Shown here piece by piece: positions 1 through 5,295 of a stretch of DNA of 5,295 bases. The DNA is from Clostridia bacterium (GTDB lineage Bacteria; Bacillota; Clostridia; TANB77; CAG-508). The DNA is taken from the NCBI GenBank assembly GCA_900752095.1, contig CAADUD010000039.1:1-5295 (forward strand). The letters are read 5' to 3'. Made by a program: the position numbers and the translations under genes. Numbering within the stretch: the stretch's first letter is position 1; every line of letters begins with the position of its first letter. The notes beneath the pieces were generated by a model, which saw nothing but the letters and a program-made list of their open reading frames with translations, was not told where the DNA came from and searched no databases.

Positions 1-40
1 TAATTAATTTTGTAATAATTAAAATGTTTTTTGGCAACAT
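1..40 (-). CDS. 5' end of an unidentified gene, cut by the window edge
   Basis: Only the first 13 codons are present, reading MLPKNILIITKLI before the sequence ends. The call rests on translation signals. An ATG at 40-38 is preceded by a perfect AGGAGG (51-46) with a 5-nt gap, and a strong promoter lies further upstream on the same strand. The hydrophobic start could be a membrane segment or a buried beta strand; 13 residues are too few to decide, so no function is proposed. The start itself is fairly secure because no other in-frame start sits at a sensible distance from this ribosome binding site. Confidence 0.6.
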   Translation of the reverse strand, partial: MLPKNILIITKLI

Positions 41-189
41 TTTTTCCTCCTAATTTTAAAGTATCTTTTATATTTTTGCCTTTGGTATCTTAGGTTTATA
101 TCACCTTGGTTACTTGTATTTTGCTTTATTATATTGTAATTATGTTATACAGTTATTATTAATTTTTTACAACATATTTTTACAAAAAC
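41..189 (-). other. long untranslated leader of the left-edge gene
   Basis: If transcription begins 6-8 nt after the -10 box at 195-190, about 140 nt are transcribed before the ATG at 40. The segment has no credible reading frame. It contains repeated short motifs in the transcript sense, ACCAAGG (110-104) and ACCAAAGG (86-79), and ends in the AGGAGG site. I recognise no riboswitch class and see no strong terminator-type hairpin in it. A leader this long may be regulatory, but the sequence alone does not show that. Confidence 0.35.
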
Positions 190-199
190 AGTATAACAT
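142..199. repeat. 9-bp inverted repeat pair flanking the start of transcription
   Basis: ATGTTATAC (142-150) and GTATAACAT (191-199) are perfect reverse complements 40 bp apart. The second copy covers the -10 box of the minus-strand promoter, and the first lies about 35 nt downstream of the expected transcription start. The first transcribed bases lie between the arms, so the pair cannot form an RNA hairpin from this promoter. A paired DNA-binding site for a repressor is possible but is an inference; chance is also possible in such AT-rich DNA. Confidence 0.3.
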
Positions 200-218
200 T
201 CTTCTTTTTTCGCGTCAA
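190..218 (-). promoter_or_regulatory. sigma-A promoter of the left-edge gene
   Basis: The -35 box TTGACG (218-213) and -10 box TATACT (195-190) are separated by exactly 17 nt. A TG one base upstream of the -10 gives an extended -10 (TGTTATACT). This is among the best promoter matches in the window. It begins about 10 nt after the T-tract that ends the preceding minus-strand gene, so the downstream gene is transcribed independently. One copy of a 9-bp inverted repeat overlaps the -10 box. Confidence 0.7.
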
Positions 219-227
219 TTAAAAATG

Positions 228-268
228 AAAAAAAAGTGAATTTTGTCAAAAATTTACACAAAATTCAC
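228..268 (-). terminator. intrinsic terminator of the Cys-rich small gene
   Basis: On the minus strand GTGAATTTTGT (268-258) pairs perfectly over 11 bp with ACAAAATTCAC (246-236) across an 11-nt loop. Eight T residues (235-228) follow directly. The stem starts 41 nt after the stop codon at 309. The stem is AT-rich and the loop is longer than usual, but the perfect pairing, uninterrupted T8 and position make a terminator the natural reading. Confidence 0.7.
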
Positions 269-308
269 AAATATTTTTCATGTACTGCTTACGGTTTTAC
301 TATATGCT

Positions 309-479
309 TTATCTATTACATCCACAACCAAAATTAGTAAATAGTAATAAAAATACTATAATAAAGAATAAAATAGTATTATCATTACCACAGCCACAAC
401 CATTAAACAAATTATTAAAAAGGCCTCCACAACGTCCATTATTATTGCATTGGCAACCACAGTCTCTTTCTTCTGGCAT
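309..479 (-). CDS. 56-residue Cys-rich single-span membrane protein, possibly spore-associated
   Basis: This short gene starts at an ATG (479-477) seven nt after a perfect AGGAGG (492-487) and ends with TAA. The protein has a short charged N-terminus (MPEERD), then a Cys/Asn/Gly-rich part with C7, C9, C11, C17, C28 and C30. The motif GNDNT leads into a hydrophobic stretch ILFFIIVFLLLFTNF (about residues 36-50), and the tail GCGCNR holds C52 and C54. There are eight cysteines in 56 residues, mostly as CGC. The layout suggests a small membrane-anchored protein with cysteine clusters on both sides of one helix. Small Cys-rich or single-helix proteins of this type occur in spore-forming Firmicutes, some tied to spore envelopes, but I cannot name a family with certainty. 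It is monocistronic, with its own terminator and a sporulation-sigma-like promoter, which supports a sporulation role without proving it. The opposite-strand frame here is a shadow. Confidence 0.82.
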   Translation of the reverse strand: MPEERDCGCQCNNNGRCGGLFNNLFNGCGCGNDNTILFFIIVFLLLFTNFGCGCNR

Positions 480-507
480 ATTTTTTCCTCCTTTTATTTG
501 AATTCTA

Positions 508-513
508 TATAAT
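508..513 (+). promoter_or_regulatory. possible -10 box for the U32 gene
   Basis: A perfect TATAAT lies about 107 nt before the ATG at 620, but no good -35 stands 16-18 nt upstream (TTTCCT and TTCCTC are the nearest). An alternative is TTACAA (538-543), 17 nt, then TGTAAA (561-566). The intervening AT-rich DNA offers several weak choices, so the promoter of this gene is not settled. The TATAAT overlaps the -10 region proposed for the divergent Cys-rich gene, so the two promoters could interfere. Confidence 0.3.
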
Positions 514-538
514 AGTATGCAAAAAGAGAAAAATATGT
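511..538 (-). promoter_or_regulatory. sigma-E/sigma-K-like promoter of the Cys-rich gene
   Basis: On the minus strand, ACATATT (538-532) and CATACTATT (519-511) resemble the -35 (ATATT) and -10 (CATACAnT) elements of mother-cell sigma-E promoters. They also partly fit sigma-K (AC, about 17 nt, then CATAnnnT). The predicted start near 504 leaves about 25 nt before the ATG at 479, including the AGGAGG. The 12-nt gap between ATATT and CATA is slightly short for sigma-E, and no convincing sigma-A pair was found on this strand. Sigma assignment by eye is uncertain. Confidence 0.4.
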
Positions 539-619
539 TACAATGAATACGGCATAAAAATGTAAAAATGAATTATAAAAAATGTTTCGTTATAAAAAAC
601 AAATGGAGGTTTCTTTGAC

Positions 620-3070
620 ATGAATAAAATAGAACTTCTATCTCCCGTAGGAGATTGGGATTGCTTAAAAGCTGCTGTTCAAAATGGTGCTGATTGTGTC
701 TATTTTGGTGTAAATGAATTTAATGCTAGAATTTTTGCAGCTAATTTTACCATACAAGATATGCAAAAAGCTATTAATTATTGCAAAATTAGAAATGTAA
801 AAACCAATTTAACTCTAAACACTCTAATTAAAAATTCTGAATTTGAAATGGCTTTTTCACTTGCTAAAACTGCCTATGAAGCTGGAATTGATGCCATAAT
901 TGTACAAGATTTAGGTTTGGCTAAATTTTTAATAGATCATTTTCCAGATTTACCAATTCATGCAAGTACGCAAATGACCGCCCATAATTTGCAAGGTGTT
1001 TTAGAATTAGAAAAAATAGGATTTAAAAGAGCTGTTCTTTCTCGTGAACTTTCCATTGATGAAATAGAACATATTTGTCATAATACTCATATTGAAATAG
1101 AAACTTTTATTCATGGAGCATTATGTATTAGTTATTCTGGTCAATGCTTATTTTCCAGTGTAGTTGGTGGCCGTTCTGCTAACCGTGGGAAATGTGCTGG
1201 TCCTTGTAGGCTTCCTTATGAATTATTATCTGAAAATAATAAGACTAATAAAACTACAATTATAGATAAAGGTTATCTGCTTAGCCCAAAAGACTTATGT
1301 GGTCTTGCCTATATTCCTCGTTTAATACAAGCAGGTGTTACTTGTTTAAAAATAGAAGGACGTATGAAAAGCCCTGAATATGTAGCAACCGTTACCAGAA
1401 TTTATCGTAAATATATTGATATGTATTATAATAACCAAGACTTTATTATTGATGAAAAAGATTTTATGGAGCTAATGCAAGTATTTAATCGTGGTGGCTT
1501 TTCTAGTGGACATTTAGATGTTAAGCCTAATAGAAACTTAATTTATCCAGAAAAATCTAACAATATTGGAATTGAACTTGGCAACATCCAAAAATATAAT
1601 AGTAATAAAGGATATATTACCTTAAAATTAGAAGAACCTTTACAGATTGGAGATTCTATTGCAGTTTCTAAAGAAAATTCCAAATATTTTGTGTCTGAAT
1701 TAATGAGTAAAAATCAAAATTTAAAAGAAGCTTCTACTGGTATGACTGTTACCATAGGCCGTATGAAGGGAAATATTCAAGTGGGAGATAAAGTGTTTCG
1801 CATTTCTAGTAAAGAATTAAGTGAAAAAGCTAAAAATTCATATATAAATTGTGAAAATAGAAAAGTAGCTTTAAATTGTAATGTAACGATTCAGAAAAAC
1901 CAGCCAATTAAAATGGAAGTATTTACTACCAATGAAATGCACCCTACTGGTTTATACCATGGTATTCATATAGAAAAGACTTCAAATATTCTTCCAATAG
2001 AAGCTTTAAAAACACCAATTAGTGTAGAAAGAGTGGTAAAACAAATTTCAAAAACCAATAATACGCCTTATTACTTCGAAAATATTACTGTATTTTTGGA
2101 TGATGGCTTATATGTACCAAGTATTAGTACTTTAAATGAACTAAGAAGAAATGTTTTAGAAGAATTGCAACAACAAATTATTCAAAAGGCAAAAAGAAAG
2201 CTTCCTTGTATTTCTTGTAAGCAAAATGAAACTGTTACCTATATTCCAAAATTAGAACATCCTAACATTTCACTATCTTTAAGGCATTTATTTGTAGATT
2301 ATGATTATACAAAATTAGAAAAAGGAAAAATTAGTAGAATTTATCTTGCTTTAAAATTGTTTTTAGATAAAAAATATACAGCTATTATAGACTACTTATC
2401 AGAAAATTATGATTTATATATTTATTTGCCAACCATTATTAAAGCAAATTATAAAAATATTTTAATCAATTCCTTAGATAATATAACTTCTAGATTTTCT
2501 GTCAAAGGGTTTATACTTTCTAACTTAGCAGACTTTGCTTTTTTAGAAAAATATAAAGGACAATATGACTTTGTAGGAAACTATTCCTTAAATGTGTTTA
2601 ATAATCATACAATGGAAGAATATAGAAAACTAGGATTAAATCGAATTACCCTATCTAGAGAATTAAATGTAGAAGGAATTAATGAAATTTTAACCACTTC
2701 TGATTTAGATACAGAATTAATTGTTTATGGTAATCTTCCTATTATGGCAACCAATTATTGCTTTTTAGGAAAAACGAATAGCTGCTACCCTGATTGTGGA
2801 GTTAATTGTAATAAGGATAACACTTATTATTTAAAAGATAGAATGGGGTTACGCTTTAGAGTGATTCCTGATAATATTCAAACTGTAAGCTTAATTTGTA
2901 ATAGTAAAACCCTTTCTATTGCAACCAAAGATTTGCCTATTACCTCTGTAAGAATTGATATGATTGATGAAACAATTGAGCAAATGAATCATGTTATTGA
3001 AAGTGCATATAAAAGAGAAAAATTAGAAGGAAATCAATATACGAATGGGAATTTTTATAGAGAAGTATAG
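620..3070 (+). CDS. U32-family protein, large two-part form, probable iron-sulfur RNA-hydroxylation enzyme
   Basis: The 816-residue protein opens with a classic U32 N-terminus (ELLSPVGDWDCLKAAVQNGA, then FNARIFAANF). The family signature ETFIHGALCISYSGQC falls at 161-176, then NRGKCAGPCR (188-197) and KDLC (224-227). By analogy with E. coli UbiU, TrhP and RlhA, C169, C176, C192 and C227 should bind a 4Fe-4S cluster. A central region (about 380-510) fits the DUF3656 insert of RlhA-type proteins. The C-terminal part (about 545-790) looks like a diverged second U32 repeat with SRELNVEGI, VYGNLPIM and a further cysteine cluster (C714, C722, C726, C730), then YYLKDRMGLRFRV. Although named peptidases, characterised relatives hydroxylate tRNA or 23S rRNA or act in ubiquinone synthesis, so cytoplasmic RNA hydroxylation is the likeliest role; the substrate is unknown. 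It is longer than E. coli RlhA (about 650) but normal for clostridial forms. The ATG is set by GGAGG at 605-609, 10 nt upstream. The gene appears monocistronic. Confidence 0.9.
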   Translation: MNKIELLSPVGDWDCLKAAVQNGADCVYFGVNEFNARIFAANFTIQDMQKAINYCKIRNVKTNLTLNTLIKNSEFEMAFSLAKTAYEAGIDAIIVQDLGLAKFLIDHFPDLPIHASTQMTAHNLQGVLELEKIGFKRAVLSRELSIDEIEHICHNTHIEIETFIHGALCISYSGQCLFSSVVGGRSANRGKCAGPCRLPYELLSENNKTNKTTIIDKGYLLSPKDLCGLAYIPRLIQAGVTCLKIEGRMKSPEYVATVTRIYRKYIDMYYNNQDFIIDEKDFMELMQVFNRGGFSSGHLDVKPNRNLIYPEKSNNIGIELGNIQKYNSNKGYITLKLEEPLQIGDSIAVSKENSKYFVSELMSKNQNLKEASTGMTVTIGRMKGNIQVGDKVFRISSKELSEKAKNSYINCENRKVALNCNVTIQKNQPIKMEVFTTNEMHPTGLYHGIHIEKTSNILPIEALKTPISVERVVKQISKTNNTPYYFENITVFLDDGLYVPSISTLNELRRNVLEELQQQIIQKAKRKLPCISCKQNETVTYIPKLEHPNISLSLRHLFVDYDYTKLEKGKISRIYLALKLFLDKKYTAIIDYLSENYDLYIYLPTIIKANYKNILINSLDNITSRFSVKGFILSNLADFAFLEKYKGQYDFVGNYSLNVFNNHTMEEYRKLGLNRITLSRELNVEGINEILTTSDLDTELIVYGNLPIMATNYCFLGKTNSCYPDCGVNCNKDNTYYLKDRMGLRFRVIPDNIQTVSLICNSKTLSIATKDLPITSVRIDMIDETIEQMNHVIESAYKREKLEGNQYTNGNFYREV

Positions 3071-3101
3071 AAAAAAAGAACACCAAACGTGTTCTTTTTT
3101 T
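3071..3101. terminator. bidirectional intrinsic terminator between convergent genes
   Basis: AAAAAAAGAACAC (3071-3083) pairs perfectly over 13 bp with GTGTTCTTTTTTT (3089-3101) around the loop CAAAC. The A7/T7 flanks make the hairpin read the same way on both strands. It begins on the base after the U32 stop codon and ends five bases before the last codon of the minus-strand RNHCP gene, so one element can stop transcription from both sides. Confidence 0.93.
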
Positions 3102-3106
3102 CTGTA

Positions 3107-3415
3107 TCAATGTCGTGCCGTTAATTCAATTAGTAAGTCCATATTATCATCATTAGCAGCCTTATTTTTGCGAATAGCTCCACATTTTTGGCAACGATAA
3201 ATAATAACATAACCCTTTTTGCTATCTACTTCAACAGAAATTGGTTCTAATAAACCATGACATGTTTCTTCCCTATCTCCTGGATTAATATCAACATGTT
3301 TAGAATATAAACAATAATTACAATGATTGCGGCAAGTGTATCCTAATGGCTCTACTTTTTTTCCACAATTTTCACAAATAAATCCTTCATCTATTTTTGT
3401 AAATTTTCTTCCCAT
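3107..3415 (-). CDS. RNHCP-domain zinc-binding protein
   Basis: The 102-residue protein (from ATG 3415) matches the RNHCP domain family nearly end to end: KFTKIDEGFICENCGKKV, then GYTCRNHCNYC, HVDINPGDR, GLLEPISVEV, YRCQKCG and DDNMDLL. Cysteine pairs C14/C17, C32/C35 and C75/C78, with C28 and C52 extra, indicate a small zinc-ribbon-like fold. The family's biochemical role is not established; nucleic-acid binding is a guess from the fold type. The proline of the eponymous RNHCP motif is Asn33 here. A longer frame starts at TTG 3436, but the ribosome binding site AGGAG (3430-3426) lies inside it and stands 10 nt before the ATG at 3415, so I chose the ATG. The gene is 43 nt downstream of the kinase gene with no terminator between, so the two are probably co-transcribed. 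Its 3' end is set by the bidirectional hairpin. Confidence 0.9.
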   Translation of the reverse strand: MGRKFTKIDEGFICENCGKKVEPLGYTCRNHCNYCLYSKHVDINPGDREETCHGLLEPISVEVDSKKGYVIIYRCQKCGAIRKNKAANDDNMDLLIELTARH

Positions 3416-3425
3416 CTTCTTATTT

Positions 3426-3430
3426 CTCCT
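3426..3430 (-). promoter_or_regulatory. ribosome binding site that fixes the RNHCP start
   Basis: On the minus strand AAAAGGAGA is followed 10 nt later by ATG (3415-3413). The in-frame TTG at 3436 lies upstream of this site and has no comparable site of its own, so the seven extra N-terminal residues (from TTG) are probably untranslated. Confidence 0.75.
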
Positions 3431-3458
3431 TTTCAACCACTTTTGACGTTTCTACTCT

Positions 3459-5114
3459 CTATTGGTCGAAAACGCTTCCTCCTATAAATTCTCGTAGTAA
3501 AGAATTTTCTGGAACATATTTATCGTCAATATCCTCAAAATATTTTAAAAATTCATATAAACGTTTTGCTTCTGCATATTCTGGATAAGTATTATCTATT
3601 TCTGCTAATAATGGCATTGCATATTTTTTTAATACGCAAATTTCATAAATTAAAGAAGTATTAAACATACTGTCTGCATCATCTTGGAACGGAAAAATAT
3701 GTTTTTCTTCTCCTCTTGTTACAGAAGGCCAAATTTGTAAAGTATGTAAAGCAGAATATCCTCTAAAATTATGATCTCTTACCATTCTTCTTAATAATCT
3801 ACTATCTGTAGTAGAAATTCTATTATAATAATCTATATTTAGCACAGTTAACGCACTAATATAAATTTTATACTTCTTTTCTTTCGGAATAGAAGCTGTT
3901 AGTTTATCATTTAAACAATGGATTCCCTCTATAACTAAAATTTCATCTTTTGCTAATTTCATGGTGTTTCCAAGATATTCTTTATGTCCTGTTTTAAAAT
4001 TAAAGGTTGGACAATTAATTTCTCCACCATTTAATAAAGTAGTAAGGTGTTCGTTAAATAATTCTAGGTCTATTGCCTCCAGACATTCAAAATCATATTG
4101 ACCATTTTTATCTCGTGGTGTATCTTTTCTTTCTACAAAATAATTATCCACTGAAATAGTAACTGGTTTTAAACCATTTAGTCGTAATTGAATTCCTAGT
4201 CTCTTTGCAAATGTAGTTTTACCAGATGAAGAAGGTCCTGCAATTAGTACAACCTTTACTCCATTTTTCTTAATAATGTGGTCTGCGATATCTGAAATTT
4301 TCTTTTCATGTAAACTTTCAGCAAGAAGTACTAAGTCTAAAGCATTTCCTTCTTTAATTTGTTTATTTAATTTGTATACGGTATGTACATCTAATACACG
4401 ATGAATATCTTTATATTCATCTAGAGTAGAAATTAATTTTCTACTAGCTCCTGCTTTTTCTAAAGCAAATGGATTTTGTTTAGATGGGTAGCGAAGTAAT
4501 AACCCATCATGATATGGTAATAAATCAAATACAGATACCATTCCTGTAGTAATTGGCATAACTCCATAAAAGTAGTTATAATAATCTTTACAAAAGTATA
4601 GTGATACCTCTTTTTTTTGCTCATTACTTAGTTGTAATCTACCTCTTAGTGTGTTTTCTTTTTCATAAAATTTTTCTGCTTCTTCTTTTGTCATTTCTAT
4701 TTTTCTAATTGGTAGATTAGCATTAATAATTTCTTTCATTTTTTGTTCTACAGTATCTATCATTTCTTGGGTTACTTCCATGTTGTCTACTTCACAATAC
4801 ATTGCATTTGTTAATTGATAATTAATAGATAGCAAAGCTTGCGGATAACATTCGTGAAATGCCATACTCATAACATATAAAATTCCTCTAATATAAGTTC
4901 TTCTTCCATCTCTTGATTGAATATCTACAAACGTAATTTTATCGTTTTCTTTTGGAACATAATTTAAACTTTTAATTTCATTATTGCAATTACAAGCAAT
5001 AATTCTTTTGCTATTTTCTTGTATTTCTTTTTCAAATATTTCTGCTACTGTTTTGTTTTCTTCTGCTATTTCTCTTGTTTCTTCATTAAATCGTATTTTC
5101 ATATTATATTTCAT
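3459..5114 (-). CDS. TGS-domain/uridine kinase-like nucleoside kinase
   Basis: The 551-residue protein is a known Firmicute fusion. Residues about 5-66 resemble a TGS domain. Residues about 75-175 resemble the second domain of threonyl-tRNA synthetase (AFHECYPQALLSINYQLTNA) but lack its HxxxH metal motif, so editing activity is unlikely. From about 285 on it is a uridine kinase/phosphoribulokinase-type P-loop enzyme: Walker A GPSSSGKT (293-300), SVDNYF (321-326), VIEGIH (394-399) and an Arg-rich lid (RRMVRDHNFRG, 442-452). The expected reaction is ATP-dependent phosphorylation of a nucleoside, probably uridine or cytidine; the real substrate and the job of the N-terminal half are unknown. Length is normal for the group. 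The start is ambiguous: ATG 5114 has AAAGGA touching it, too close for good initiation, whereas the in-frame ATG at 5102 (MKIRFN, a natural TGS start) lies 12 nt past it, giving 547 residues. First gene of a probable two-gene unit with RNHCP. Confidence 0.9.
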   Translation of the reverse strand: MKYNMKIRFNEETREIAEENKTVAEIFEKEIQENSKRIIACNCNNEIKSLNYVPKENDKITFVDIQSRDGRRTYIRGILYVMSMAFHECYPQALLSINYQLTNAMYCEVDNMEVTQEMIDTVEQKMKEIINANLPIRKIEMTKEEAEKFYEKENTLRGRLQLSNEQKKEVSLYFCKDYYNYFYGVMPITTGMVSVFDLLPYHDGLLLRYPSKQNPFALEKAGASRKLISTLDEYKDIHRVLDVHTVYKLNKQIKEGNALDLVLLAESLHEKKISDIADHIIKKNGVKVVLIAGPSSSGKTTFAKRLGIQLRLNGLKPVTISVDNYFVERKDTPRDKNGQYDFECLEAIDLELFNEHLTTLLNGGEINCPTFNFKTGHKEYLGNTMKLAKDEILVIEGIHCLNDKLTASIPKEKKYKIYISALTVLNIDYYNRISTTDSRLLRRMVRDHNFRGYSALHTLQIWPSVTRGEEKHIFPFQDDADSMFNTSLIYEICVLKKYAMPLLAEIDNTYPEYAEAKRLYEFLKYFEDIDDKYVPENSLLREFIGGSVFDQ

Positions 5115-5196
5115 TCCTTTCTCTAGTGGCTAAAAAGGTCATATAGTTGCAAAGGAGATTACTTACAAACTAAATTTTCCTTTTGATTGCCTATTT

Positions 5197-5225
5197 ATTT
5201 TATATCTTATGTTCCATTTCGTCAA
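5197..5225 (-). promoter_or_regulatory. sigma-A promoter of the kinase-RNHCP operon
   Basis: TTGACG (5225-5220) and TAAAAT (5202-5197) are separated by 17 nt on the minus strand. Each is a five-of-six match to consensus. Transcription would begin near 5190, leaving a leader of about 75 nt before the kinase start codon. Confidence 0.65.
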
Positions 5226-5240
5226 CTATTCTTTTTGAAT

Positions 5241-5277
5241 GAAAAATATCCTTTCACTTAACAATAGGAAAAATATC
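5241..5277. repeat. 10-bp direct repeat upstream of the operon promoter
   Basis: On the minus strand GATATTTTTC occurs at 5277-5268 and again at 5250-5241, 27 bp apart, just upstream of the -35 box. It could be a binding-site pair or AT-rich coincidence; I attach no function. Confidence 0.25.
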
Positions 5278-5286
5278 TCTTATATA
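5258..5286 (+). promoter_or_regulatory. weak divergent promoter facing off the right edge
   Basis: TTAACA (5258-5263), 17 nt, then TATATA (5281-5286) forms a plausible sigma-A pair on the plus strand, pointing at sequence beyond the window. No start codon or coding region follows within the window, and AT-rich DNA gives such matches by chance. Confidence 0.25.
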
Positions 5287-5295
5287 TCATATAAA

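Noticed and set aside
167..175. ATG TTG TAA mini-frame in the minus-strand leader
   Set aside because: It is two codons long with no ribosome binding site, which is expected by chance in AT-rich DNA.
244..249. TTGACA on the minus strand as a -35 box
   Set aside because: It spans the loop and stem of the terminator hairpin, and no -10 box stands 16-18 nt downstream; the promoter at 218-190 is far better.
280..501. Plus-strand 73-residue open frame
   Set aside because: It has no ribosome binding site, is a Pro/Leu/Gln-rich low-complexity translation, and lies antisense to the better supported Cys-rich gene at 309-479.
615..620. TTGACA overlapping the U32 start codon as a promoter element
   Set aside because: It lies at the start of the coding region with no -10 box at the proper spacing, so it is taken as coincidence.
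3416..3436. TTG start giving RNHCP seven more residues
   Set aside because: The AGGAG site lies inside this extension and is well spaced for the ATG at 3415; family members begin close to the RKFTKID motif.
5151..5157. AAAGGAG on the plus strand as a ribosome binding site
   Set aside because: No start codon follows at a workable distance and no open frame continues to the right; the sequence is more relevant as the complement of the kinase leader.

Overview
The window is strongly AT-rich. It carries consensus AGGAGG-type ribosome binding sites, sigma-A-like promoters and A/T-flanked hairpin terminators. A large two-part U32 protein, a TGS-uridine kinase fusion and an RNHCP zinc-binding protein are a combination typical of low-GC Firmicutes, most likely a clostridial anaerobe. 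This assignment comes from family knowledge and base composition; no marker gene is present.

Left end (1-619): the minus strand carries the first 13 codons of a gene that runs off the window (1-40). A near-consensus promoter (190-218) drives it through an untranslated leader of about 140 nt. Upstream of it, also on the minus strand, is a 56-residue cysteine-rich single-span membrane protein (309-479) that gene callers easily miss. It has its own ribosome binding site, a sporulation-sigma-like promoter and a hairpin terminator.

Centre (620-3070): one large plus-strand gene encodes an 816-residue U32-family protein. It has the four N-terminal cysteines expected to hold an iron-sulfur cluster and a second cysteine cluster near the C-terminus. 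The family points to RNA hydroxylation rather than to a secreted protease. A perfect 13-bp hairpin flanked by A7/T7 (3071-3101) separates it from the converging minus-strand genes and can serve both directions.

Right part (3107-5295): a minus-strand pair reads from about 5190 leftward. First is a TGS/ThrRS-like/uridine-kinase fusion, then 43 nt later a 102-residue RNHCP protein, with no visible terminator between them. A good sigma-A promoter (TTGACG-N17-TAAAAT) lies upstream, and a weak divergent promoter faces off the right edge.

The genes do not form one obvious pathway. Two are housekeeping or nucleic-acid-related (an RNA-modification-type U32 protein and a nucleoside kinase). The most under-described locus is the small Cys-rich gene with its own regulation. 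No RNA gene, mobile element or CRISPR array was seen.
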